A DNA stretch of 64,000 nt, from the NCBI GenBank assembly GCA_001566295.1, contig KQ964265.1, positions 248,001 through 312,000 on the forward strand. The letters run 5' to 3'. Below, piece after piece: positions 10,990 through 23,355 of the stretch (positions are counted from its first letter, which is position 1; the number at the start of each line of letters is the position of its first letter). The translations under genes were made by a program, and so were the position numbers. The notes beneath the pieces are model-generated. The model made no database searches. It saw only the letters and a program-made list of their open reading frames with translations, and was not told the origin of the DNA. This DNA comes from Microdochium bolleyi. Taxonomy: Eukaryota; Ascomycota; Sordariomycetes; Xylariales; Microdochiaceae.

Positions 10990-12405
10990 TCACAGAAAAG
11001 CCTTCTGGCCGTCCTCCGAGTTGTGGCCACCCAGCGCGAGAGTCTCCACACCGGAGACTACAACATCCTCATCAGTAGCAGCCACAGCGGTCATGCTGGT
11101 CTCGCCTCTTTCCTTCTCCATCTTGCCAGCCTCAGTGATGCTATCGGGCGAGGACACGCGCGTCGGTGGTGGCGCGGGCGGCGGGTGCTGCAGCCGAAAC
11201 GCCGCGGCGATCTTCATCCAGGAGTACGCGGCGCGACCGGCGAGGTCTAGCGGCACGTCCTCGTCCTGGTCCCACGCGCGGCGGGTGAAGACCTCGTGGC
11301 TCACCCAGCCGCGGAAGCCAAGGTCCTGGAAGATGGCGTGCGCGACGTCGAACAAGGGGAGGTACTCCTCCACGTCCATCTGCGACTCATCGTCGCTGGC
11401 CTGCGCACTGGTGCTGGATGCGTCTGTAATGCTGTTGTCGTTGGTGGTGGCGGGCTGGCCGAAGACGCCCTCCTCGCCGTAGAAGAGGCGGCAGCTGCGT
11501 GACCAGCTCATTCTTGCGGGTTGGTCTGCCTGGTAGAGCTCGTGGCCAAGGACCAGAGGCTCGGCGAGCTTTTCGGCTGACGCGATCTGGACGTAGAAGA
11601 TCTTCTTGACATCGACTTCGCGGACAAGACGGGCGAGACTCTCGCGCAGTTTCGTATGGGCATCTGGGACAAGGCCTGAGCGGGATGCAGGATCTGCAAA
11701 GGTGCGGCTGCCTGCAAGGTGGAATGTGTCGAGAAGGAGTCCAAAGTTGGATCTGTTAACAGCCTGGACAGTCCTCCAAGCATCCTCCCAGGTATCGCAG
11801 CGAGTTCCCCAGGCGAGAGACTCATAGGCAAAGCGGATGACGCCGTGATTGTCGAGGCCGTGGTCCTTCGTGGTAGTCGTGATCGGAAGAGGCTTGCCAG
11901 TCGAGTCGAGTCCAGCAAAGGCCAGGCCAGCGTCCGCCATCCTGCGCAGGTCGGCGACTGCGAGGTTGAAGTCCTCCGAGAGCTGATCTGCCGGGAGGAA
12001 ATTGGAAGGGACCTGGATCATGTCCGTACCTAGGGCATGTGCTAGATTGAGCCAATGGGGCAATTTGACAGTCAAGTTGTGGAAGTGAGCGGCTCTGTCA
12101 AGCAGTCCCTCATACTGCCAGAACGGCTGGAGGCAGATGATGGTGAGGTCACGCTCGGCGCACATGATGCGAATTTTGTGTGCAGCTGCGATCTCCTGAG
12201 CGCCCGTGGAAGTGAATGGCTGCGGCAATTTGTTGCCAGCAAAGGAAGCATTGTGAGTCTCTTCGGCTACGGAGACCAGGTCCTCGTGGAAGAGCTCGAT
12301 GCCCCTGAAGCCATGGATCTGGGCCATATCAAGGCGACGCTCAAGAGTGTGGCCGGCAGCCACACGGCCAAGCGAGATGCTGCAAATACCAGGACGTGAA
12401 GCCAT
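10990..12405 (-). CDS. qa-4: 3-dehydroshikimate dehydratase (QA-4/QutC type)
   Basis: A single exon on the minus strand. ATG at 12405 begins MASRPGICSISLGR, the usual start of this family; the frame is open further upstream but has no family likeness there. The 471-residue product is a xylose-isomerase-like TIM barrel with family motifs GFRGIELFHEDL, ICLQPFWQYEGL, ALGTDMIQVPSNFLP, FAYESLAWGTR, LLDTFHLAG and ARMSWSRSCRLFYGE. The enzyme converts 3-dehydroshikimate to protocatechuate in quinate/shikimate catabolism, in the cytosol. Fungal versions are about 350-380 residues. This one has a Ser/Asp-rich insertion after RLFYGEEGVFG and a long Pro/Ser/Thr-rich C-terminal tail. No other qa-cluster gene (dehydrogenase, dehydroquinase, activator or repressor) lies nearby. 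Confidence 0.88.
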   Translation of the reverse strand: MASRPGICSISLGRVAAGHTLERRLDMAQIHGFRGIELFHEDLVSVAEETHNASFAGNKLPQPFTSTGAQEIAAAHKIRIMCAERDLTIICLQPFWQYEGLLDRAAHFHNLTVKLPHWLNLAHALGTDMIQVPSNFLPADQLSEDFNLAVADLRRMADAGLAFAGLDSTGKPLPITTTTKDHGLDNHGVIRFAYESLAWGTRCDTWEDAWRTVQAVNRSNFGLLLDTFHLAGSRTFADPASRSGLVPDAHTKLRESLARLVREVDVKKIFYVQIASAEKLAEPLVLGHELYQADQPARMSWSRSCRLFYGEEGVFGQPATTNDNSITDASSTSAQASDDESQMDVEEYLPLFDVAHAIFQDLGFRGWVSHEVFTRRAWDQDEDVPLDLAGRAAYSWMKIAAAFRLQHPPPAPPPTRVSSPDSITEAGKMEKERGETSMTAVAATDEDVVVSGVETLALGGHNSEDGQKAFL

Positions 12406-14448
12406 GGCTGTGGTCGCAGCAAGGTAGTTTCGTGGTGATTTGTGGTGTTGGAGTCTGCGATGACGAAGAGCGAGGCGTATCAGGGTGTCCGTTGCCTGGA
12501 GCTGGGAAGAAAAGAATTCTGGTGCTGTCAAGGCTGCTCTTTTGCGAGGATTGAGTTCATGGTTCAAAGCCCCGGTTTACATACAGCTCTGTGGCATGAG
12601 TAAAGCATCCGGAGCTTCAATTAACGAAGACAGTGCCTCAGACAGCGAGTTGGCGGTCATCGCCACGTGCTGGTGATCCATGATGCCTGGGTAGTGCTAG
12701 ACTGGCGCAGGTAAACGCATCACCGCAGGAACACTGACGCCAAGCCAGTGCCTTGTGCGGTGCCGCGACCTCGATTGTTGAACAAAATTCCGAAATGCGC
12801 TTCCATATTGGACTAGCAAGGGCAAGTGCAATGTTTGCTGACGGTTACCATCGAGACTGGGGCTCACTCGACCTTCACTTCAGACTCAGTTTGTCCAGAC
12901 AGGCCTGTAATGGACGCGACGAGGTATCGCTGTACATAGAGACATCTCAACTCTGCCTCGATATGCTGCAGGGACAGGATTGCCGCCTTGACTCTGTTGT
13001 GTTATCAACATCCGTTGTGTGTTTTGAACTAAGACTGAGCTGTGATGGAAGAGTGCCGAAACCATCCGTCATGCTGATTGCTGCACGACAGGCAACGCAT
13101 ATCGTGGCTGCCACGTGAGGCCGTCATGTTTCTCAGGCGCAACACGGCAGTTGAGACTCGACTTGTAAGGCAACAAAGACTGAAAGGGAAGCCTGATGGC
13201 TCCTGCTGGGGCCAAGTGTAAACGAAGCTCCAGGTCTCGGGCAATTAAATGGGACAATGGGTCTGGCCAAGACATTGTCCATTGTCCATGGGCAACTCCG
13301 TCCATTGTGAGACCTCGGCAATCGCGGATCTGTACAAGTGACGCAGCCATCCAGGTCATGAGAGCAAGCGCAGTCATCATCAACAGATGCTCAGCAGTTG
13401 CGGCTGGGCAAAGATAACGGCAAACAGTGGAGGGCAGCCACGATGGCACTACTGTGGACCTGGGTAGTGCGGACGGGATGCTCCTGCCACTGACAGGGCG
13501 GCCGGCCAGGCGATTGACTTTCAGCTTTACGCCCAGAGCGGCAAGGGCGGGTGGGGTGCTCCAAGGGTTCTCCAGCTCCACCAAAGATAAACCCCGTGCT
13601 CAGGCCAATGAGACCACGACAGCCCAGCTCTTGCATGCCAGCCGCATCGTTGGGTTCGCCGGTGCCGGATCCACAGTCACCATCTGCGCCCCCAGGGCTC
13701 CTTCCGCTGCATCGCCATCACCAAGACATGAGGTCCGGGGCCTGGAGCCATCCGATGGGAACACCACTTCATGGACGTCCTCCTGCCCGTAGGCGGCGTC
13801 CGCACGTGGGATCTCGGCTGTCGTCTTCCCTTGCAGGCGGGCCTCTCCGGCGCCGCCACCTGCGTCCCAGCCGGCCACCCCGGCCAAGGCGCCAACCCTC
13901 CAGCCCAGCTGGCGGAGTCCGCCGAAGTGCTATCTCTGAGCACTGTCTGTCTCATCCTCTCGTCTGGTGATGCATCCTGGAGGTCGGCGGGTGCAATTGA
14001 CGCCGGCTGCCAAGGGCAGACCGAATTGACAAAGGCTCCTGACACATTTAAACCAGCCCCGGCGCCCCAGCTCCTACGTAACCATAGAGATAGCCCTCAG
14101 CGACCTCATCCTGGCCCACCCCGTTTATCGTCGCCTCCACACGCCCGCGCCGCCGCTTGTCGGAACTGCCCCCACAGCTTCATCTTGGCAACCACTGCTT
14201 TCAGACTTCCGAGGTCTCTTTTATGAGTGCACTCCCAGGCACTCGATTGTCGCAATTGTCTGTGTCTTCAGCCTGCCTGGTCGTGTACATTATCGACCAA
14301 TCTGCAGTGTAGCGCAGTCTTTGCATCTCAGCGCGAGGTGGATTAACACAAGGTCACCACCTGACCGAGCTCAAACGGACCTCCGACGACTCTTAGCTTC
14401 GCCACGTCCACCACCAGGGCAGGAATCGCTGCATCACCTCTGCCCGCC
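12406..14448. promoter_or_regulatory. Divergent intergenic region upstream of dehydratase and purine permease
   Basis: This 2.0-kb divergent region has many short open frames on both strands, none recognisable. The half nearest the permease has several GATA-type sites (listed separately). I see no RNA gene or transposon. Confidence 0.4.
13412..14295. promoter_or_regulatory. Group of HGATAR (AreA-type) sites before the purine permease
   Basis: AGATAA lies at 13412-13417 and 13585-13590, AGATAG at 14088-14093, and inverted copies at 13930-13935, 14125-14130 and 14290-14295. AreA-family GATA factors activate purine transporter genes on poor nitrogen sources in Aspergillus, so the sites make sense here. 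The density is only about twice what chance would give, so the call rests mainly on context. Confidence 0.35.
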
Positions 14449-16922
14449 ATGGATGAAGACTCCGCGCCGTCGCAGATCACGCCGCACAATGCGGGCGGCA
14501 AGCAGACCATGGCCGACCGCCTGCGCCGGGTCCAGAAGAAGTTCACCACCCGCCAGGGCCTGCTCGGCGACTACGACTACGGCTTCCTCTTCAGGCCCAA
14601 TCTGCCCTTCATGAAGCGCTCCGCCCACGCCTCGCCTTTCTTCGGCTTGAATGACAAGATGCCCGTCGTCCTCGCCCTGCTGCTCGGTTTCCAACACTCC
14701 CTCGCCATGCTGGCTGGTGTCATTACCCCACCCCTGCTTCTCAGCGGCGCCGCCGGTGTCAATCTCGACGTCAGCGGCCAACAGTACCTCGTTTCGACGG
14801 CTCTCATTGTCTCTGGTATTCTCACGGCGGTGCAGATTACGCGGCTTCATATATATAAGACTCCGTGAGTGATCTGATACTTCCGTCCCACCGGAATCAT
14901 GCCGTATACTGTTGATAAAAGCACACATATCAGCTAACACCACCCTGCAGGTACTACATCGGCACAGGCCTCATCTCGGTAGTAGGCATCTCCTTCACGA
15001 TCATCCCCATCGCTCAGGGTGCCTTCGCCCAGATGTACGCCAACGGGTTCTGCCCAACCTCGCCCACGGGTGTGAAGCTGCCCTGCCCGGACGCGTACGG
15101 CGCGGTGCTGGGAACATGTGCAGTCTGCGCTCTTGTCGAAATCGCCATCGCCTTCATACCGCCCAAGATCATGCTCAAGATCTTCCCACCGATCGTGACG
15201 GGACCTACTGTGATGGTGCGTACAATTCTATCCATTTCCAAGAACGCCACATCTGCCCCTCTGGAAGACGCATCACTGACCGACATGTCCTTGCAGCTCA
15301 TCGGCGTATACCTCATCAAGTCCGGCTTCCGCAACTGGGCCGGCGGCTCTGGTCCCTGCTCCGACGCCGTCCCGACGGCCTTCTTCGCATCATGCCCCAA
15401 CATCAACGCGCCCCACGCCCTACCCTGGGGTTCTCCCGAGTATCTCGGGCTCGGCTTCTCCGTCTTCGTGACCATCATCCTGTGCGAGCGCTTCGGCTCG
15501 CCCATCATGAAGTCCACGAGCGTGATCCTGGGCCTGCTCGTGGGCTGCATCATCGCCGGCGCGACGGGCTACTTTGACCCGGCCAACATCAAGGCCGCGC
15601 CTGCCGCCAACTTCCTCTGGGTCCGCACCTTCAAGCTCTCCGTGTACCCGCCGCTCGTGCTGCCGATTATCGCGCTGTTCATCATTGTGGCCTGTGAAGC
15701 TGTACGTGTCTCCCCTCTCACTCATCTCGTATGACACGAGTGACCCTCCCAGTGTCACGTTCTTGGACCGGGCTGGTGGCTCTCGAAAACAGCCCATATA
15801 TTCTCTAGCAAATTACCGAATCCACTGACACGCCGAGCAATATACAGATCGGCGACATCACCGCTACCTGCGACGTCTCCCGCATCGAGGTGCAGGGCAA
15901 GCTCTACGAGTCGCGCATCCAGGGCGGCGTCCTGGCCGACGGCCTGGGCGGTATCCTCGCCGCCATGATGACCATGACGCCCATGTCCTGCTTCGCCCAG
16001 AACAACGGCGTCATCGCCCTGACGCGCTGCGCGAACCGGACTGCCGGGTACTGCTGCTGGTATGTCTCATTCCACCACCGCTATCCGCCCGATTCGCATT
16101 GACTTCTCTGGTCTTTGCAAATCTGGAAGTGTAGTTTCTTTGCCTCCAAGCCCTCGCTCAGTGGTCAAGCACTGGCTTGAGCCTACTTTGTGATTTTAGG
16201 AGACTGGTTTACTGACGTTGGAATAATGTGGACAGCTTCTTCTTGATCCTCATGGGCATCTTTGCAAAGTTCGCCGCCGCACTCGTCGCGATCCCGTCGG
16301 CCGTCCTCGGCGGCATGACGACTTTCCTCTTCTGGTAAGCTCTTGCTCCTCTGACAACCTCCTTTTCACCTCTCACGCGGTTTCCCCGGTGGCGACCTCA
16401 CGAAGAAGACGACGACCTGAGACTCCATAACTGACACTGCTTTGTCCCCACGTCAACAGCGCCGTCGCAGTCTCCGGAATCTCAATCATCACAAAGGGCG
16501 TCCCCTTCACGCGGCGCAACCGGTTCATCCTCACGGCCGCGCTGACGCTCGGCTACGGCGCGACGCTCGTGCCCAACTACTTCTCCAAGGTCTTCAACGG
16601 GGTCGACACCACCAACAACGTCGGCCTCGGGGGCTTCCTCGACGCGATCGAGCTCATCATGAGCTCCGGCTTCGCGTTGACGGCCTTCATCACCATGATC
16701 CTGAACCTCACGCTGCCGGAGGAGATCGAGGAGGAGGGCGGCGTCGTCACGACCGGGCAGGCTGCTGGCGCGCCTGCGCCTGCGGGGGTTCTTGCCATGG
16801 AGCAGCAGCAGCAGCAGCACGAGAAGGGCCTTGAGAGCAACTCTGGACCGGTCGCGCATGAGGGCTCCGCGGCTGTCGGGAGTGATAGTATGGACAGTGA
16901 GGAGAAGTACAAGCGTGTCTAG
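14449..16922 (+). CDS. Purine (uric acid/xanthine) permease, UapA/UapC type, 6 exons
   Basis: Exons 14449-14864, 14951-15215, 15297-15701, 15848-16059, 16236-16334 and 16460-16922 give 619 residues. The nucleobase-ascorbate transporter (NAT) fold is clear. The QH motif is at Gln82-His83 in LGFQHSLAM, the TM8 glutamate is Glu361 in ACEAIGDI, and the family signature is QNNGVIALTR at 413-422, offset by about five from the UapA numbering. The protein is a proton-coupled plasma-membrane importer of xanthine and urate. The N-terminal tail has MADRLRRVQKKFTTRQGLLGDYDY, matching the conserved cytosolic tail. The C-terminal tail is acidic with a Gln5 run and ends KYKRV. All introns have standard GT donors and AG acceptors and each preserves the frame. 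The permease is not next to other purine-catabolism genes. Confidence 0.93.
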
Positions 16923-19900
16923 CAACCGGTCTTTCAGGATCAGTCGTCGCAGGTCACGAGAATGGGCTAAGGGACCTCTGGTTCAACAGGGAGGAAAGTC
17001 CACCACGTTGCCCCTGAGGAGGATAAAATGAAGTTTATGGAGTTGGATTGCGCTTGGAAGAACAGCAATGAAATAAAAGCCTGACTTCTCTTGAGCCGAA
17101 ATGCGCAAGACGCTGTTGGATATGTGTGCGGGGTATGAGTCGTGATAGAGAAACTGGTCGCGTAAGTCGATAATCATGCTGGGAGTGATGTTGGGAGCGT
17201 GTGGCCTATCCTCATAGTTGGCATGCGGACAAGTGGCAACATCTGGCCCGAGGCAGAGTCGAGTCTCTAGCCCCAGGCACTGAAGTCTCGGAACACCACA
17301 GGTTGATAGACACGACGTAGAACGGGGCCGGCGTTCATGTTGGGAAAGAGTCGACACTGGCCCAGGTGTCTCTCTGGCGGATCGACTTTATTCCGGCCAT
17401 GAGCATTACTCAGGTCAGCATCGCGTCGACGATCAGTCTACGAATCACCAAGGGGCAATGTCGTTTGCACACAGTCCCACATGTTGAAGGTGAGCGTAAG
17501 GTATGGAGTTTCAACACGTGTCACGGCTGGGCAGTTGCCAGGGTATTGGAGCCAAATGCCTCGCTCGTGTTGGTTGTACCAGGCGGCTCGCAAAGGTCAG
17601 GCAGGTTATGGCATGTGACTGGCTGCGTGTCTCGAGTTTTCTTTCTTGTACTATTTGTGCTGCTCGCGACGTTAACTGCTCCGAACCGCACAGGGTAGAG
17701 AGGGGAAGCTGATCTCGAAACAACAAAATCGGTAAGATATGCTTATTTTTAGAGCTCTTTTGTCGTTTCGCGGTGTGTGCAGGGGGTCATCAGGGTCCTG
17801 GGAGGGGGTTGGGGGAGGGGATGGCCCTGGCGAGACGGTGGGAGAAAACTTGCCAACCACGGGACTTTGGGACTTTGGGGGTCACACTCCACGGTATGCA
17901 TGCCCGTTGCCTGCAAGCGACTATTCTGTACCTATCCTGGGTGAGGCTCCCACTTGACCTTGAGCGTCCGGCCCCACAAACCGGGGGACTTTGAAAAGGA
18001 GGTCGGGAGCCGGGGCCGGGGGCTGTTGAAACAGAACCGGGCGTGGAACAGAGGCTGATGCAGATCCCCGATACGTCGGATGGCAGCGCACCAGATGCCA
18101 GCTGCGAGGTAGCAATCTGGGAGGGGTTTTGCAGAGGTGCATGGGTCAGTCATCCGCTTGGCCGGTAGTTACTGAATGGCGCAACAGCCGCAGCTTCTGC
18201 GACTGGACTCTGTGTCGTGGCTTGTTGGGAGCGGGCGTCATTTAATGATGCGGGTGCGTGACTTGGTCAGCACATGCATGCTGGGCGTTCGCATGCATCT
18301 AGAATGCATCCACCTCTCGTGGTGTGAGCGTAAGCATGCTGCGCATCAGCGCCAGAAGGTGACTGACGCCGAGTTCTGACTGTGTGTGTGAGGGTGTGGT
18401 GTGATGTCGCCAGCAAAAGCCAGCCTCTGAAGAGGCGCTTGAAATGTCCCCAGTGGTGTTCCTTGCGCAACAGCAACAGAGGCCGCACCTGCCTGCCCCA
18501 AGCTGGTGATGGTGTCCCCGTCCACGTGCGGCGGGGCTTGAGCCACGGGGCCTGTTCCTGTCTTCTTCCACTTCTTCTCCCACCACACTACGACCACACG
18601 GGCGATGTCGCCGTCCTCGACCCTATCTTCGGTCAACCGCCGAGTGCTGAGGTGTGCAGACCCCTGTCCCCTGACCCGCCAAGAGGAACTGACGTCGCAG
18701 CAGACCTGTCCCCAAACCCATGCTCTTCTCCACTAGGCGCTGGCCTCGACTCTCGTCGCTGCACCTTGGGTGGGCTGTTTTCTCTGCCCACAATTCCCGC
18801 GCAATTCTCAGCGTCAGATCCAGCCATCGCCAAATCGCTACTCTCTTCAAGAGGCAATGTCGCGTAGGCTGTCTGCTCGTCCAGATCTGCCCGTGCGACG
18901 TTCGTCTGTCGCACAGCAGGACAAGGCACACGACTCTCGCAGGTGCCAAGACGGTATCGACGCAAGAGGCGCAGACAAGCGTTGCCAGCCAAGAGCCAAG
19001 GCCGCCGCGGCAGATGCTTGAGTGCGCCGCACCGTTGGGGTCTTGCCCCCCCGAAAACGACACACTCCGCAAACCACCCAAGACCGGCCATACTGCATGC
19101 AGCGTGGCATATATTTCGTCTCCCTAAAGGGGCTTCCTGCGGTCGGCGTCCCCGCGACAATCTAATGGTCGCACAATAATAACCGCCATGCCATCTCCCC
19201 CGTGGCTGATCCTTCACAGACACTTGCGGGGTTTGGCCAGTCATGATCAACAACGTTTCTCCATGGGGCCAGCTCAGCTCCGCAAGCCTCCAGTGTGGGA
19301 TGGTCAAAGTTGGGGGACTTTCCGACAGATCCCGACAAGTGCTGTGTGGAGAAACGCGGACAACCCCTCGCCCCTCACCGCAGCTACGGTATAGGCAGAC
19401 CATTCTCGGAGCTCGAATCCACTTGCAACACGATGGGCATCTCCTCATTGGCGATGCTACCAACATCTCTACAAGTTCTGCGCAGCCATCTTGCGGATGA
19501 AACCGCGAGGCCTTGCGAGCCCACATCCGGTCCCACCCGTTCCCCAGACATGCTGCGTTTCGAGTCATTCTCTCCGCATGGGGTCTGGCTAGCTCGGCCT
19601 CGAGTCTCGAGATCGGCGGCATCACTTGCAGGTTGCGACGGATGCCCAAGCCTCGATCGAAACAGCGCATGTGTTGCGTTATTCATAGCATTGTTTCGTT
19701 TCGCAGACTCCAGGGTACGCTCAGATTCCGCGGCGTTGGGTGCCGCAGCTTATTGCAAAGAGTGTCATGGTGCATGGGTCAAGACATGGGGCCATTCCCC
19801 AATCCCCATGGCCGTTCAGTCCCAGGCATCTTGCATGCGTCGGTGAGAAAGCTCGACGCCCGTCAGAGATGATGCCGCCAAGCCACGACCAGGATGTGGC

Positions 19901-20326
19901 TTGCTTGGTGTCTTGGCCGTGGCCACCGGCGCCGGCTTGGCCAATGAAGCTACTTCCCAGTGTCTTGGCGAGCGCCATCTACCCCAGTGGGGTGGTCGCC
20001 GTCTAACTGTCCCGGGGCATCTGTGCTGTCTATCAACCCCGTCACGCGAACACCTCCTTGCCGGATGCCGTCGTGCACCATGCCGTGTTACATTGCACCC
20101 TGGGGCGACCGTCCAGCCGTCCAGGCTCACGCAACAGGTGCGAAGGGAGCGTGTATAAGTACGCTGATCATCCCGCTTCCACCTCTGCTCTGCTCCAGGC
20201 AAGCACTCATCCTCTTCTGTTTCCTCATCAAGCTGCCCTTCTCTGCAGTGTTGTGCAATCAGAGGCCCCCTGCCCTTCCCAGAACATCTTCGACCTGCTT
20301 CCAGTGCCGATCAAGTTCACAACGCC
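16923..20326. other. Large intergenic region before the carboxylate transporter
   Basis: At 3.4 kb this is the longest gap between coding exons in the window. GC is moderate to high, so overlapping open frames occur on both strands, the longest at 18633-19670 (-). None has a recognisable motif or a consistent splice pattern, so I do not call them genes. Four copies of GGGACTTT occur (17861, 17869, 17985, 19314). A TATA-like GTATAAGT at 20153-20160 lies about 170 bp before the downstream ATG. Confidence 0.45.
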
Positions 20327-22088
20327 ATGTCGGGTGCAGTCGACGGCGGCCCCATTGTCAAGGGGACGCGTGCCACGGCCAAGCAAGCCCTTGGTGACCT
20401 CTTCAAGTGGAAGCACCGAGTCATCATCGAGAATGAGTACGGTGAGGAGCGCCAGGAGCTGCGCAACCCCGACAAGCTGCGCAACCCCATCTCGCTCCTC
20501 AGGCTTCTGAGCGCAAAGGACTATCTTTACTTCTTTGTGGGTTTCTTCGCCTGGACCGCCGACGCCTTCGATTTCCATGCCCTGTCTATCCAGACGTACA
20601 AGCTTTCGCCTTACTACAACGTCAGCAAGACCGAGATCAGCACAGCCATCACCCTGACGCTTCTGCTGCGCTCAGTTGGCGCTGCCGTCTTTGGTCTGCT
20701 TGGTGACCGCTTTGGTCGCAAGTGGCCCATGGTTGCGAACATGATCATTCTCGGTAAGTCTTTCCAAAGCCTGGCGATTGGTTCGATGCTAATTGTTGCG
20801 GTCAATAGGACTTCTCCAAATTGCCACAATCTACAGCACAACCTTCCAACAATTCCTCGCGGTCCGGTCACTATTTGGCCTCTTCATGGGAGGTGTCTAC
20901 GGAAATGCTGTTGCCATGGCTCTTGAGAACTGCCAGTAAGTCCACCATGTTGCACAGACGGATCATCTAGGGTGGATATATGCTGACACTGCCCGTAGCA
21001 CCGACGCTCGTGGTCTTATGAGTGGTATCATGCAGCAAGGTTACTCGTTTGGCTATGTCCTTGCCGCCTGTGCCAACCTTGGTGTCGGCAAGTCCATCGA
21101 GAGCTGGAAGATTGTCTTCTGGATCGCTGCAGGACTGAGCATCGCTGTAAGTTATTCCTACCACACGGGCCACCACCCCGATCACAGTGGCTAACGTGTC
21201 ACACTCTAGGCCGGCCTCCTCCGTTGCTGCTTCCCCGAATCTCGCCAGTTCCGCGAGGCCAAGAAGACGGGCGAGAAGATCACCGCGAGCGACTTCTGGG
21301 CCGAGACCAAGCTCATGCTCGCCAAGGAATGGCGCATGGTCATCTACTGCATCATCCTCATGACCTGGTTCAACTTCTACTCGCACACCTCGCAGGACAG
21401 CTACACGACTTTCATGGTCACACAGAAGGAGCTCAGCAGCGACGCCGGTACTCGTGCCAGTATCTGGATGAAGACGGGCGCCTGCGTTGGCGGCACCATC
21501 ATCGGCTACCTCTCGCAGTGGCTCGGCCGTCGCCGTGCCATCTGTATCTCTGCCCTCATGAGCGCCCTCCTCATTCCCGCATGGATCCTCCCTCAGGGCG
21601 AGACCCCCCTGGCCGTCACGGGCTTCCTGATCCAGTTCTTCGTTCAGGGCGCCTGGGGTGTCATCCCCATCCACCTCAACGAGCTGTCGCCTCCCGCATA
21701 CCGCTCTACGTTCCCCGGCCTGACCTACCAGCTGGGCAACATGATCTCGTCGCCCTCAGCGCAGATCGTCAACGCCATCGCCGAGACGCACTTTGTCCGC
21801 TCGAGCTCCGGCGCGCTCCGCGAGGCCTACGGCCCCGTCATGGGCATTGCCACGGCCATCATCGCCATCGGCATCATCATCACCGCTGCGCTCGGCCCCG
21901 AGAAGCGCGGCCGTTCTTTCGAGCACGGCCCTGCCGGCGCCGCCGTGCACAACCGGGATGGACACCACGCGGAGAAGGGCGTGGACGCCGCGAGCCTGGC
22001 CGAGGACCACAAGGAGGAGAAGGCCATCGAGGTCGAGCAGGCACCTACCACTGCCCCCGCCGGCACCGAGACCAAGGGCACAGCCTAA
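20327..22088 (+). CDS. jen1: Monocarboxylate/lactate transporter, Jen1 family (4 exons)
   Basis: Exons 20327-20753, 20809-20935, 20999-21146 and 21210-22088 give 526 residues, with very short introns (55, 63 and 63 bp). The protein is a major-facilitator symporter. It begins with a cytosolic tail, then YFFVGFFAWTADAFDFHALS in TM1, the MFS motif GDRFGRKWPM, and the Jen1-specific motif N-x-x-S-H-x-S-Q-D-x-x-x-T at residues 289-301 (N289, H293, Q296, D297). Jen1 proteins import lactate, pyruvate or dicarboxylates with protons and are normally repressed by glucose. The last 70 residues are hydrophilic, rich in Glu, Lys and Ala. Substrate range (mono- versus dicarboxylate) cannot be told from sequence alone. 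Confidence 0.9.
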
Positions 22089-23355
22089 AGTCGAGGCTCT
22101 GCTGCCTAGTCGCGCGAGTGCTGTCCCGTGTCCGTTAACCAAGGCATGGGCAATGGTGCTGGGCGTGTGGCTTGAAGGCGGGTTCTGTTCTAGAACGCCC
22201 GGGGAGTTCCCCAAGCGCGCGGCCGGCCCAGGAACGGGCGGCTCCACTGCGACCGACCAGACCGGGATCAAGGGACTTGTGCGAGTGGGGACTCGAAGAA
22301 ACTTTGAACAATAGAGAACGAAAAACCACTCGTACGATAAAGTGCAGCCGTAAAATCTCGCAATACCAAAGAAGTTAAAATGACAATGTGAACAAAGAAC
22401 CGACATGTGAGAGTCTCGCGTGATTGGGCAAGCGGATTCATCCTGAATCCCAACCCCACCAGTGGACGGCCCTATTGTGTTCTCCCAGAATCTAAAAAAT
22501 TAGAATGTCGTGCCTTTTTGCGCTTGGTCCCCCCGCCTTGCCCCAAAAAGTCCCCAAGTTCCCCCACTGGCTGGCTCGCGGGGTCATCCCTCCCATTCCC
22601 CGTCCAGGGCTGACTGGGAAGAAATAGTGGTTCGTTTCTGCTCCTTTCCCTTCACCGAGGCCGAAACTGGGCTGGGCTGGAATGGGGACTCCACAGGACC
22701 GACCCCCTTACAGGCCAAACTGTTCAAGATTTGTGTGTATATGTGAGCTGTGCATACAGCGGGGGAAAGATCTTCCCCTCAACTTGAGCAAAAACAAAAC
22801 CCGGCTGTATCTATCTAGTGCCAGCTGCCAAGTACCGGTAGATGGGTAAGAGAAGCGCAGAGGAGAAAAGAGTTTGTCTGGGCGGCGTGGTGGGTGTCCG
22901 TTGTCGTACTACCAGAGCCGGGGGTCGGGGCGTTGCTCTGTTTGCCAAAGTTGAGCAAAGCAAGGTAACTTAGTCTTGGTGTGATCTCCTACAATTTTTT
23001 CTTTTCAGTCTCGACACATTTATTCCATGCAAACCTGTCTACAAAATCTTCGATATCTGTGCAAATCTTCCAAAAGCTCCGACTCAAGAACCGCAAAGAG
23101 CTGCAGTTCATCAGCGCGTACATCTGCACGAGGAGTTCTCCTGTAAGGGTGACGGCAACATCAACTGCAAAAAGAGACACTAAGCAGGCCTTCTCAGGTT
23201 TGTTGGGTGGAGCGGTAACGGGATCTTGCCTCCCTCTTGAGCATTGGTCTATTTTATTCTATCACCTCCAGAATTCACAACCTGCTCCCGACAGCACCAT
23301 AGCCGGGAGCACCATTCCTCTGTACCATGGCAAAGGCAAACCTGTCAGTCACGCC
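22089..23355. other. Convergent intergenic region
   Basis: This 1.3-kb region lies between the transporter (+) and the 999-residue protein (-). It contains short open frames only and an inverted copy of GGGACTTT at 22547-22554. No RNA gene is seen. Confidence 0.45.

Noticed and set aside
13029..13584. 171-codon minus-strand frame between dehydratase and permease
   Set aside because: It has no motif, lies in a divergent promoter region, and is overlapped by frames on the other strand.
18633..19670. 345-codon minus-strand open frame in the 3.4-kb gap
   Set aside because: Overlapping frames exist on both strands in the same GC-rich stretch, there is no domain, and the composition (Arg/Cys/Trp-rich) is typical of random reading. 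Kept only as a point to test by transcription.
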